Of a stretch of DNA of 64,000 nt, positions 8,014-15,894 are shown one piece after another. A model generated the notes under the pieces. It did not search any database, was not told the origin of the DNA, and saw nothing but the letters and a program-made list of their open reading frames with translations. The DNA is from Bradyrhizobium sp. ORS 278 (GTDB lineage: Bacteria; Pseudomonadota; Alphaproteobacteria; Rhizobiales; Xanthobacteraceae): assembly GCF_000026145.1 (NCBI RefSeq), contig NC_009445.1, positions 5,982,501 to 6,046,500 of the forward strand, in the 5' to 3' direction. Position numbers and translations under genes: made by a program. Position 1 is the stretch's first letter; each line of letters opens with the position of its first letter.

Positions 8014-9407
8014 CAGCCTAGCACCGGATCGATCGGCGACGGCGGGGTGCCGCCGGCCTCGATGGCTTCGCCGGCGGCAAGGCACATGTCCTCGCGAAAC
8101 CGCTGGCCGACGAGCTGGACGCCGACGGGGACGCGGCCGACCATGCCGGTGGAGACGACGAGGCCCGGCAGGCTGAAGAACGGAATCGCGATCTGCGTGA
8201 GCTGGGCGTGCCAGACCTGCTTGAACGACTCCTCGTCCTTGCGGTCGAGCTGGTCGGCGAAGGGCAGCATGCCGGAGACGGGCAGCAGCAGCAGCGGATG
8301 CTGCTCCATGAACAGGAGCCATTGCCGGGTCAGCGCGGCGCGGCGTGCGAGCGTCGCCGAGAGGTCGAACGGGTGCACCTTCTCACGGTTTCCGCGCAGG
8401 CAGGCGAGCGCGCCGGGATCGCCCTCCTTCTCGGCCGCGGCGAGCTGCGCCTCGTAGCCGTCGCCGAGCCAGAGCCGCGTCTGCAGCAGCGCGGCCTCCT
8501 GCATCGGCGGCGTGTCCTGGATCTCCTCGACGGTCCAGCCGGCGGCTTCGAGCCGCCTGGCGGCATCGCGCAGCGCGGCGACCACTTCGGGCACCGGGTT
8601 GAGGCCGTCGGGATTGACGCAGAGCGTGACGCGCTTCGGCAAGGGCGGGCCCTCCAGCGGCACCGGCATCCACCAGACATCGCGGACGTCGCGCGCCGAC
8701 ATCGCGGCCAGCGCGATCCTGACGTCGTTGACCGTGCGGGCGAGCGGGCCGGAGACGGCGCTGATCTGCGGGCCGATCGGACGCTCGGGCAGGCAGGTGT
8801 TGAAGGCGGGGATGCGGCCGACCGTCGGGCGCAGGCCGTGGATGCCGCAGGCATAGGCCGGATAGCGGACGGAGCCGGCGATGTCGGTGCCGTGGCCGAT
8901 ATGGCCGATGCCGGCGGCGGTGGCCGCGCCGGCGCCGCCGGAGGAGCCGCCCGGGGTGATGCCGGGGTCGCGCGGATTCCTGGTGTGGCCGTGGATGAGG
9001 TTGCTGGTGAACCAGCGATAGGACACCGCCGGGGTGTTGGTGCGGCCGAGCAGCACGGCGCCGGCCTTGACGAAATTGTTCACGACGGGGTTGTGCGCGG
9101 TCGCGATCGCGTCCTTCTGCAGATTGAGGCCGTTGGTGGTGGCGTAGCCCTGCTGGTCGACATTGACCTTGATCGTCACCGGCACGCCGGCAAGCGGCCC
9201 GGGATCCTCGCCGCGCGCCAGACGCGCATCGATCGCGGCGGCCTGCTGCAGCACGTCCTCGGGACGATGGTCGATGACCGCGTTGATCGCGGGGTTCACC
9301 GCATCGAGCCGCGCCAGCGCGGCCGTGGCGGCGTCGCGGGCGGAGACCTGTTTCGACTTGATGAGGGCGGCGAGGTCGGCAGCCGGCAGGCGCCAGAGAT
9401 CGGTCAT
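8013..9407 (-). CDS. amidase, amidase-signature family
   Basis: Hydrolyses a C-N amide bond in an unknown small substrate. The 464-residue protein shows the complete Ser-cisSer-Lys triad of the amidase signature family: K80 (VPVTIKVNVDQQG), S155 in TPGGSSGGAGAATA, and S179 in GTDIAGSVRYPA. The C-terminal segment GLVVSTGMVGRVPVGVQLVG is also typical. The length fits stand-alone amidases. It is not GatA, because no gatB or gatC is adjacent and the N-terminus differs. It is first in a three-gene operon with glutathione peroxidase and DUF3297; why these go together is not obvious. Confidence 0.88.
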   Translation of the reverse strand: MTDLWRLPAADLAALIKSKQVSARDAATAALARLDAVNPAINAVIDHRPEDVLQQAAAIDARLARGEDPGPLAGVPVTIKVNVDQQGYATTNGLNLQKDAIATAHNPVVNNFVKAGAVLLGRTNTPAVSYRWFTSNLIHGHTRNPRDPGITPGGSSGGAGAATAAGIGHIGHGTDIAGSVRYPAYACGIHGLRPTVGRIPAFNTCLPERPIGPQISAVSGPLARTVNDVRIALAAMSARDVRDVWWMPVPLEGPPLPKRVTLCVNPDGLNPVPEVVAALRDAARRLEAAGWTVEEIQDTPPMQEAALLQTRLWLGDGYEAQLAAAEKEGDPGALACLRGNREKVHPFDLSATLARRAALTRQWLLFMEQHPLLLLPVSGMLPFADQLDRKDEESFKQVWHAQLTQIAIPFFSLPGLVVSTGMVGRVPVGVQLVGQRFREDMCLAAGEAIEAGGTPPSPIDPVLG

Positions 9408-9809
9408 GGGGGGCTCCGTAGTGGTCCCGCGTTCTTAGCGCGGCGGACAGGACGGAGAAAGCGGCGCGCACGCGGCTCTCTGACGGGCCTATGCAGCAAA
9501 ACGCATGGGTGTTTTTGTGCCACGCCGTCTCCTCCTCCTCGTCATGGCCGCGCTTGACGCGGCCATCCACGTCGTTCTGCGCGGGTGGATGGACGTGGAT
9601 GCCCGGGTCAAGCCCGGGCATGACGGAGAAACAAACTCGCCACGCGCCATGTGGCGAGGAGCGGTCGCCAACAACGGACTGACTCATCGGTCAACAGCGC
9701 GAACCGATCAATACCCATCCCGCATCGATCGATCCGGAAACAGGCTTGGCCAAGCCTCGCAAACGACTTTAAGACCTCAACCAACAACATCACCAGAGGG
9801 GGAAACCAC
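9408..9809. other. intergenic region with a palindromic repeat
   Basis: The repeat 9541-9624 consists of GTCATGGCCGCGCTTGACGC and, at the far end, GCCCGGGTCAAGCCCGGGCATGAC. It belongs to the same family as 17716-17799, 21765-21848 and, more loosely, 58266-58384. The remaining 180 bases before the lactonase gene should hold its promoter. I see no convincing consensus. Confidence 0.6.
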
Positions 9810-10913
9810 ATGATCAGATCGGGCACCATCATGGCCGCATCATTCGTCCTCGCAGCGGCAGCAACGCTGGCGCCGCGCCCGGGCCACGCCGAGACCTACG
9901 CCTATGTCGGCAATGCCGACGGCAACGACATCAGCGTCTTCAAGTTCGACGCTGCGACCGGCGAGATGACCCCGGTGCAGACGGCCGCCTTCGTCGGCGT
10001 CGAGAAGCCGGGCTCGTCGACCCCGCTCGCGGTCAGCCCGGACAAGAAGGTCCTGATCTCAGGCGTGCGATCGCAGCCGTTCCAGGCCGAGAGCTTCGCC
10101 ATCGACGCCAAGACCGGCCAGCTCAGCCATATCGGCAACGGGCCGCTCGCCGACAGCATGGCCAACATCGCCTTCGATCGCACCGGCAAGGTGCTGTTCA
10201 GCGCCTCCTATGGCGGCAACAAGGTGGCGGTAAATCCGGTGCAGGCGAACGGCGTCGTCGCAGCGCCCAGCCAGGTGATCCCGACCGGCCTGAACGCGCA
10301 CGCCTTCCTGCCCTCGCCCGACAACCGCTTCGTGTTCGCGACCAATCTCGGCTCCGACCAGGTGCTCGGCTTCGCCTTCGATGCCGCCGCGGGCACGCTG
10401 ACGGCCAACGAGGCGCTGACGGTGAAAACGCCGGAGAAGTCCGGGCCGCGCCACTTCATCTTCCACCCGAACGGCAAGTTCATCTATCTCCTGCACGAGC
10501 TCAACGCCGATCTCGCCGTCTATGCCTATGACGCTGAGAAGGGCAGCTGGACCGAGCAGCAGCGCACCACCACCCTGCCTGCAGGCTTCACCGGCAAGCC
10601 CTGGGCGGCGGATCTTCATGCAACGCCTGATGGCCAATTCCTCTACGCCTCCGAGCGCGGCTCCAACACCCTGGCCGCGTTCAAGATCGATGCGGCCAGC
10701 GGGCGGCTGACGCTGATCGGCAGCGTGCCGACCGAGACCCAGCCGCGCGGCTTCGCCATCGATCCGGCGGGGCGCTATCTCGCCGCCGTCGGCGAGGTGT
10801 CGAACGGCATGACGGTGTACAAGATCGACGCCGCGAGCGGGGCGCTGGAGAAGGTGAAGTCCTTCGCCGTCGGCAAGAAGCCGAACTGGGTCGAGTTCGT
10901 CACCCTGCCGTGA
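9810..10913 (+). CDS. periplasmic beta-propeller lactonase family protein
   Basis: A 367-residue member of the seven-bladed propeller lactonase family (Pfam Lactonase, related to YbhE-type 6-phosphogluconolactonase). It starts MIRSGTIMAASFVLAAAATL, a Sec signal peptide probably cleaved after PGHA, so the mature protein should be periplasmic. The repeated blades are visible as YAYVGNADGNDISVFKFD, VFATNLGSDQVLGFAFD, FIYLLHELNADLAVYAYD and FLYASERGSNTLAAFKID. The start is set by GAGGGGGAA just upstream. A periplasmic location does not fit phosphorylated sugar lactones, so an unphosphorylated lactone such as gluconolactone is more likely. That is inference. Confidence 0.85.
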   Translation: MIRSGTIMAASFVLAAAATLAPRPGHAETYAYVGNADGNDISVFKFDAATGEMTPVQTAAFVGVEKPGSSTPLAVSPDKKVLISGVRSQPFQAESFAIDAKTGQLSHIGNGPLADSMANIAFDRTGKVLFSASYGGNKVAVNPVQANGVVAAPSQVIPTGLNAHAFLPSPDNRFVFATNLGSDQVLGFAFDAAAGTLTANEALTVKTPEKSGPRHFIFHPNGKFIYLLHELNADLAVYAYDAEKGSWTEQQRTTTLPAGFTGKPWAADLHATPDGQFLYASERGSNTLAAFKIDAASGRLTLIGSVPTETQPRGFAIDPAGRYLAAVGEVSNGMTVYKIDAASGALEKVKSFAVGKKPNWVEFVTLP

Positions 10914-10940
10914 GCTGCTGGGAGAGACCGGACCTTGCGG

Positions 10941-11080
10941 CATCCTTCGAGACGCGCGCCCGAGGGCGCGCTCCTCAGGATGAGGCCTGAGGGTGCGGCG
11001 AGATCTGCTCACCGTAAACCGCCCTTTTCAACCTCATGGTGAGGAGCCCGCCGCAAGCGGGCGTCTCGAACCATGAGGCC
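10941..11080. repeat. palindromic intergenic repeat (GAGACG/CTCAGGATGAG family)
   Basis: Two inverted units, CTTCGAGACGCGCGCCCGAG...CTCAGGATGAGG and CCTCATGGTGAGGAGCC...GCGTCTCGAACCATGAGG. A second copy of the family lies at 16893-16998. It sits between the lactonase and the truncated haemoglobin genes and could end transcription of the former. Confidence 0.6.
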
Positions 11081-11131
11081 CCGCGTGGCGCAGCATTTCA
11101 TTTCGCGTTGTGACCACTTATATACAGCGCC

Positions 11132-11566
11132 ATGCACAGCCCCGCGCCTCAGCCTGACCGTCATCCGCTCGCGGTTCAACATCCGGAACTCGACGACGCC
11201 GCGATCCGCCTGCTGGTCGAGATGTTCTACGGGCGCGCGCGAGAGGACGCGTTGATCGGGCCGATCTTCAACCGCACTGTCGAGGACTGGGACGAGCATA
11301 TCGGCCGGATCAGCGATTTCTGGTCGTCGATGGTCCTGAAGACCGGCCGTTACAGCGGCGCGCCGATGCGGCCGCATCTGCTGCTCGACCTCCACGGCCC
11401 GCATTTCGACCGCTGGCTGCAGCTGTTCGAGGTGACGGCCAGGGATCTGTTCCCGCCGGAGCTCGCCGAGCTCTTCATCATCCGCGCGCGGCGCATCGCC
11501 GACAGTTTCGAGATGGGTATCGCCAGCACGCGCGGCGACATCGTCCAGCCACGTCATTCCGTCTGA
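11132..11566 (+). CDS. group III truncated haemoglobin
   Basis: A haem-binding 2-on-2 globin of 144 residues. Family marks include the B/CD region EMFYGRAREDALIGPIFN, the helix FWSSMVLKTGRYSGAPMRPH, and the proximal histidine in LHGPHFDRWLQLFEVTA. Group III members are proposed to act in handling nitric oxide or oxygen under low oxygen, but the exact role is unsettled. The start codon is ATG at 11132. A TATATA sequence about 10 bases upstream of the ATG could be part of a promoter close to the gene, although it is too near for a normal leader. No partner gene. Confidence 0.9.
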   Translation: MHSPAPQPDRHPLAVQHPELDDAAIRLLVEMFYGRAREDALIGPIFNRTVEDWDEHIGRISDFWSSMVLKTGRYSGAPMRPHLLLDLHGPHFDRWLQLFEVTARDLFPPELAELFIIRARRIADSFEMGIASTRGDIVQPRHSV

Positions 11567-11599
11567 GGCCGCGCTCGATCCGCGGCCGCGCCAGCGCGA

Positions 11600-11857
11600 T
11601 CAGTGCCGCGTCATCGATTGCGTGGTCATGTTGAAGATCGCCTCGGAGAACGGAAACTCCAGCACGATCTCGCCATCCTCGTCGGTGACCTCGATGACCG
11701 CCGTCATCAGCGCGGCGTTGCCACCTTCGGTGCGCAGCAGTTCCTTGATCATGTCGCGTGCGACTTCCCAGGCGCGGTCGGGATTGCGCAGCACTTCGCC
11801 GTCGGTGTCGGAGACCAGTTCCTCGCCGATCCGTGTGTTGAAGAAATATCTAGGCAT
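11600..11857 (-). CDS. DUF6894 family protein
   Basis: A small soluble protein of 85 residues beginning MPRYFFNTRIGEELVSDTDG. This matches the DUF6894 family, abundant in Bradyrhizobium and relatives, with the usual D-x-D-G-E and a helix AWEVARDMIKELLRTEGG followed by a strand DEDGEIVLEFPF. Its function is unknown to me. It is convergent with the truncated haemoglobin gene, about 33 bases apart, and divergent from the pqq operon. Confidence 0.85.
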   Translation of the reverse strand: MPRYFFNTRIGEELVSDTDGEVLRNPDRAWEVARDMIKELLRTEGGNAALMTAVIEVTDEDGEIVLEFPFSEAIFNMTTQSMTRH

Positions 11858-12160
11858 CGTCAGTTTCCAATGGGGTCACACGCTGGGATTTTGAAGTCTC
11901 GAACCTCTCACAACCGCTTTATCCGACCCGTTTCACCCAAAGCTAATGGCGGAACGGGACGCCGGTGCGAAGCCATCGATCACGAATTCGTTGTTTTCAC
12001 GGCTCAATCCGACGAAAACTGAAGCAATTCGCGGTTGCGACTTCGCGTTGCAATAAGCGGGCCTGAGACGCTCAAACAAAAAGATTCCACTGGCGAACTT
12101 TTCGTAGCACGGTAGTTTAATCTCGAGGACGATAACCGTCCCGTTCCGAAGGAGAGGACA
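11858..12160. other. intergenic region upstream of pqqA
   Basis: No gene seen. The region must carry the leader and promoter of the pqq operon on the right and of the DUF6894 gene on the left. A strong ribosome-binding site (AAGGAG) lies just before pqqA. I find no EcfG or FixK-type box and no riboswitch-like structure that I could support. Confidence 0.5.
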
Positions 12161-12241
12161 ATGGCCTGGAAAGCACCGAAGATTGTTGAAGTGCCGGTTG
12201 GCATGGAAATCAACATGTACGCCTGCGCCGCCCGCAAATAA
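12161..12241 (+). CDS. pqqA: pyrroloquinoline quinone precursor peptide PqqA
   Basis: The ribosomal peptide from which the redox cofactor PQQ is made. The gene encodes only 26 residues: MAWKAPKIVEVPVGMEINMY then ACAARK. The conserved glutamate E16 and tyrosine Y20, in the E-x3-Y pattern (EINMY), are the two residues that PqqE cross-links to form PQQ. The AAGGAG site about seven bases upstream fixes the ATG start. It is followed by pqqB after 218 bases, a wider gap than within the rest of the operon. High PqqA expression relative to the enzymes is common in this pathway. Confidence 0.95.
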   Translation: MAWKAPKIVEVPVGMEINMYACAARK

Positions 12242-12459
12242 TTCGCGGGTGTGACGTCCAGGTCCCGGCGAAAAGCCGATCCGGACGTCGACGCTTGAGG
12301 GTGGGCGGTCTGCGATCGCGCGAATGGGCCAGCGGCCCTTGCGCAGGTCCGATGTCCCACCCTCGTCGCCCTCCTGACCCGCCGATGCACGGACATCGCT
12401 GGTCATTCTGCCGCCGGTAATCGCGTGCGCCACTACAGCTGAATTCCAGGAGACGGCTC

Positions 12460-13389
12460 ATGCTTCGCCTCGTCGTCCTGGGCGCCGCCGCGGGCGGCGG
12501 AGTCCCGCAGTGGAATTGCGGCTGCGCCGTCTGCCGCGCCGCGCGCACCTCGCATCCCGAGATCTGCAACAGCCAGGCTTCGGTCGCCGTCAGTGCCGAT
12601 GGCGCGAACTGGTTCCTGATCAACGCCTCGCCCGACCTGCGCCAGCAGGTGACGCGCGCACCGCAGCTGCATCCGAAGCCGGGCGCGCTGCGGCACAGCC
12701 CGATCGCCGGCGTGATCCTGACCAATGGCGAGATCGACGCCATCACCGGCCTGCTCTCGATGCGCGAAAGCTCGCCTTTTTCGATCCATGCGCACCCCAA
12801 GGTGCTTGCGATCCTCCGCTCCAACAACATTTTCGACGTGCTGAAGGAGGAGAACGTCAAGCGCGTGCCGATCGTGATCGACGTGCCGTTCCGCCCGCAG
12901 CTGCAGGACGGCGGGCCATCCGGGCTGGAGATCACGGCCTTCGCGGTGTCCGGCACCAGCGCGTGGTATCTGCGCGACAAGCAGCATCCGGGCGGCAGCT
13001 CCTCGACCGGAGACACGCTCGGCTTGAAGATCGAGGATGTCGACAGCGGGCAATATGCCTATGTCATCGCCGCCTGCGCCGGCGTCGACCATGAGCTGAA
13101 AACGAGATTGAAAGGCGCGCCGCTGGTGCTGTTCGACGGCACGGTGTGGCGCGACGACGAGATGATCCAAGCCGGACTCGGCAACAAGACCGGGCAGAGC
13201 ATGGGCCATATCGCGATGTCCGGAGAGAGCGGCGCGATCAAGCAGCTGTCGGACCTCGGGATCGGCAGGAAGATCTTCCTGCACATCAACAACTCCAATC
13301 CGGCGTGGCTGCACGCCTCACCCGAGCGGCAAACGTTGGAACGCGAGGGATGGGAAATCCCCGCTGAAGGGATGGAGATCGTGCTGTGA
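12460..13389 (+). CDS. pqqB: PQQ biosynthesis protein PqqB
   Basis: A metallo-beta-lactamase-fold protein of 309 residues that acts in the cytoplasm in PQQ synthesis, thought to hydroxylate the cross-linked tyrosine part of the intermediate. It starts MLRLVVLGAAAGGGVPQWNC. The cysteine pair NCGCAVCRAAR is a PqqB hallmark, and SPDLRQQ and GHIAMSGESGAIKQL are also typical. The start is supported by an AGGAGA site. Its stop overlaps the pqqC start (GTGTGAGTG arrangement), so the two are coupled. Confidence 0.95.
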   Translation: MLRLVVLGAAAGGGVPQWNCGCAVCRAARTSHPEICNSQASVAVSADGANWFLINASPDLRQQVTRAPQLHPKPGALRHSPIAGVILTNGEIDAITGLLSMRESSPFSIHAHPKVLAILRSNNIFDVLKEENVKRVPIVIDVPFRPQLQDGGPSGLEITAFAVSGTSAWYLRDKQHPGGSSSTGDTLGLKIEDVDSGQYAYVIAACAGVDHELKTRLKGAPLVLFDGTVWRDDEMIQAGLGNKTGQSMGHIAMSGESGAIKQLSDLGIGRKIFLHINNSNPAWLHASPERQTLEREGWEIPAEGMEIVL

Positions 13390-14165
13390 GTGAGGTCAAT
13401 CTGAGCGGGATGACGGCGCTGTCGATCGGACGCGGCGTCACGTTGAACAATGCGAGCGAATTGGAAGCGGCGCTGCGCCACATCGGCGCCACGCGCTATC
13501 ACAATCACCATCCGTTTCATAAGCTCTTGCACAGCGGCAAGCTGAACAAGGGCCAGGTGCAGGCCTGGGCGCTGAACCGCTACTACTACCAGTCGACCAT
13601 CCCGCTGAAGGACGCGATGGTGATGACCCGCTTCCGCGACCGCGCGACGCGGCTGGAATGGCGGCATCGCATCGAGGACCACGACGGTGACGTCGGAACC
13701 GAAGGCGGCATCGAGCGCTGGATCAAGCTGACCGAAGGCCTCGGCCTCGACACGGCCTATGTCGAATCCACCGAGGGCATCCTGCCGGCGACGCGCTTCG
13801 CGGTGGAGGCCTATGTGCATTTCTGCCGCGACCGCTCACCGCTCGAGGCGATCGCATCGTCGCTGACCGAGCTGTTCGCGCCCAGTATCCACGAGGAGCG
13901 TATCTCCGGCATGCTGGAGCACTACAGTTTCGTCAACAACGACACGATGAGTTACTTCAAGCGCCGCCTCACCCAGGCGCCGCGCGACGCCAACTTCGCC
14001 CTGCATTACGTCAGGGAGCACGCGACCACGCCGGAGCAGCGCGCCGCAGTGTGCAATGCGCTGATCTTCAAGACCAACGTGCTATGGGTGCAGCTCGACG
14101 CGCTGTATCACGCCTATGTGGAGGGCCACATTCCGCCCGGAGCGTTCGTGCCGAAGGAGGGCTGA
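13386..14165 (+). CDS. pqqC: pyrroloquinoline-quinone synthase PqqC
   Basis: Catalyses the last step of PQQ synthesis, ring closure and an eight-electron oxidation by O2. The 259-residue helical protein has the expected family segments: HPFHKLLHSGKLNKGQVQAW, NRYYYQSTIPLKDA and RIEDHDGDVGTEGG, and later ELFAPSIHEERI. The GTG start at 13386 overlaps the pqqB stop codon. It is a stand-alone PqqC, not the PqqCD fusion found in some methylotrophs. The next gene, pqqD, is separated by 230 bases containing an inserted palindromic repeat. Confidence 0.95.
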   Translation: MSEVNLSGMTALSIGRGVTLNNASELEAALRHIGATRYHNHHPFHKLLHSGKLNKGQVQAWALNRYYYQSTIPLKDAMVMTRFRDRATRLEWRHRIEDHDGDVGTEGGIERWIKLTEGLGLDTAYVESTEGILPATRFAVEAYVHFCRDRSPLEAIASSLTELFAPSIHEERISGMLEHYSFVNNDTMSYFKRRLTQAPRDANFALHYVREHATTPEQRAAVCNALIFKTNVLWVQLDALYHAYVEGHIPPGAFVPKEG

Positions 14166-14208
14166 GCGTGCGCCGTTCGGACCACCGCTCTCGCACCGCG
14201 AACGGTGC

Positions 14209-14335
14209 GCTCCCCTCCCCCCGCACGAAGCGGAGCTTCGCTAGGCGGGGAGGGGTTGGGGGTAGGGTCCACACGGGCAGTCTTTGCTGGGACCCCCACC
14301 CCCGCCCCCCCCCCCCCGCAAGGGGGAGGGGAGTC
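14209..14335. repeat. G/C palindromic repeat between pqqC and pqqD, with a 13-C run
   Basis: Inverted units GCTCCCCTCCCCCCGC at the left and GCAAGGGGGAGGGGAG at the right, with a paired CGGGGAGGGGTTGGGG/CCCCCACCCCCGCCCC core. The core has an uninterrupted run of 13 C at 14305-14317. A second copy of the family lies at 24561-24737. It fills most of the gap inside the pqq operon. Confidence 0.75.
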
Positions 14336-14395
14336 GTATCGCGAACTGCGCAGCCACTGTGCTCCTACAAGATCAAACGCCTTAGAGACCCCACC

Positions 14396-14704
14396 ATGGC
14401 CCCGCGTCACATCCAGGTCACCGAAACCAGCCGCGTGGTGCTGCCGCGGCATACCAAGCTGAAGTATGACGAGACGCGGCAGGTCTGGGTGATCCTGGCC
14501 CCGGAGCGGGTGCTGGCGCCGGATGAGATCGCGGTCGAGGTGCTCCAGCTGTGCGACGGCGCGCGCAGCGTCGCCGGTATCATCGACGAGCTCGCGGCAA
14601 AGTATGCCGCGCCGCGCGACGTCATTGCCACCGATGTCGTCGCCATGCTGCAGGATCTCGCCGACAAGGGCTTTCTCACCGAGGTTCGGGAGACGACATC
14701 ATGA
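14396..14704 (+). CDS. pqqD: PQQ peptide chaperone PqqD
   Basis: A 102-residue winged-helix-type protein that binds the PqqA peptide and presents it to PqqE. It starts MAPRHIQVTETSRVVLPRH, followed by the characteristic KYDETRQVWVILAPERVLAP segment and a C-terminal helix-rich part. The ATG at 14396 has only a weak upstream site. Its stop codon overlaps the pqqE start (ATGA), which fits the tight PqqD-PqqE partnership. The gap from pqqC means that translation of pqqD is not coupled to pqqC. Confidence 0.94.
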   Translation: MAPRHIQVTETSRVVLPRHTKLKYDETRQVWVILAPERVLAPDEIAVEVLQLCDGARSVAGIIDELAAKYAAPRDVIATDVVAMLQDLADKGFLTEVRETTS

Positions 14705-15894
14705 CCGAGCTGACAGACACCACTGCGCAGATCGATAGCAATGACGGCCTCGCCGTGCTGGAGCGCCGCGGCTCCGTCGCCGAGACCTTCGGCATTCCGC
14801 TCGCCGTGCTGCTCGAGCTCACGCATCGCTGCCCGCTGCAATGCCCCTATTGCTCCAACCCGCTGGAGCTCGACCGCGCCGGCCAGGAGCTGACCACGGC
14901 CGAGTGGAAGAAGGTGCTGTCGGAGCTCGCCGAGATCGGCGTGCTGCAGGTGCATTTCTCCGGCGGCGAGCCGACCGCGCGCAAGGACATCGTCGAGCTG
15001 GTCGCTCACGCCAATGATGTCGGGCTCTACACCAATCTCATCACCTCGGCCGTGCTGCTGACGCGCGAGCGGCTGAAGGAGCTCGCCGATGCCGGCCTCT
15101 GCCACGTGCAGATCAGCTTCCAGGGCAACGAGCCCGTCGTCGCCGACCGCGTCGGCGGCTACAAGGGCGGCCACGCCAAGAAGCTCGAGGTCGCTAAGTG
15201 GACTCGCGAACTCGATCTGCCGCTGACGGTGAACGCCGTGATGCACCGGCAGAACCTGCACCAGCTGCCCGACATCATCCAGATGGCGGTCGATCTCGAC
15301 GCGGACCGGCTGGAGGTCGCCAACGTGCAATATTACGGCTGGGCCTTGAAGAACCGCGCCAGCCTGATGCCGACCTATCAGCAGCTCGAGGAGACCGACC
15401 GCCTCGTCGAGGAGGCCCGCGAGCGGCTGAGGGGCACGCTGACGATCGACTATGTCGTGCCGGATTATTATGCGCTGCGGCCGAAGAAGTGCATGGGCGG
15501 CTGGGGCCGGCAGTTCTTCAACATCTCGCCGTCCGGCAAGGTGCTGCCGTGCCACGCGGCCGAGAGCATCACCGGGCTCGACTTCATGTCGGTGCGCTCG
15601 AACAACTCGATCGCCTGGATCTGGCAGAATTCCGAAGCCTTCAACCGCTATCGCGGCACCGGCTGGATGAGGGAACCGTGCAAGAGTTGCGAGTTCCGCG
15701 AGATCGATTTCGGCGGCTGCCGCTGCCAGGCCTTCGCGCTGACCGGCGACGCCGCCAATACCGATCCCGCCTGCACCCTGTCGCCGCTGCACGAGAGCAT
15801 CTTCAAGCAGGCCGAGCGCGATGCCGCCTCCGGTCAGGACCGCTTCCTGTATCGCAATTTTGCCGGCGGCACGCCCGAGAGCCACGATGCCTGA
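14701..15894 (+). CDS. pqqE: radical SAM enzyme PqqE
   Basis: Forms the carbon-carbon bond between Glu and Tyr of PqqA, using S-adenosylmethionine. The product has 397 residues. The radical SAM cluster ligands are C44, C48 and C51 in THRCPLQCPYC. The auxiliary-cluster SPASM domain is visible at the C-terminus: KKCMGGWGRQF, KVLPCHAAES, CKSCEFREIDFGGCRCQ and DPACTLS. The ATG at 14701 overlaps the pqqD stop. The downstream hydrolase gene starts inside its last codons, so the two are co-translated. Confidence 0.95.
   Translation: MTELTDTTAQIDSNDGLAVLERRGSVAETFGIPLAVLLELTHRCPLQCPYCSNPLELDRAGQELTTAEWKKVLSELAEIGVLQVHFSGGEPTARKDIVELVAHANDVGLYTNLITSAVLLTRERLKELADAGLCHVQISFQGNEPVVADRVGGYKGGHAKKLEVAKWTRELDLPLTVNAVMHRQNLHQLPDIIQMAVDLDADRLEVANVQYYGWALKNRASLMPTYQQLEETDRLVEEARERLRGTLTIDYVVPDYYALRPKKCMGGWGRQFFNISPSGKVLPCHAAESITGLDFMSVRSNNSIAWIWQNSEAFNRYRGTGWMREPCKSCEFREIDFGGCRCQAFALTGDAANTDPACTLSPLHESIFKQAERDAASGQDRFLYRNFAGGTPESHDA

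Noticed and set aside
11100..11131. Promoter with TATATA just before the truncated haemoglobin
   Set aside because: The box is only about ten bases from the start codon and has no well-placed -35 sequence. Not enough to call.
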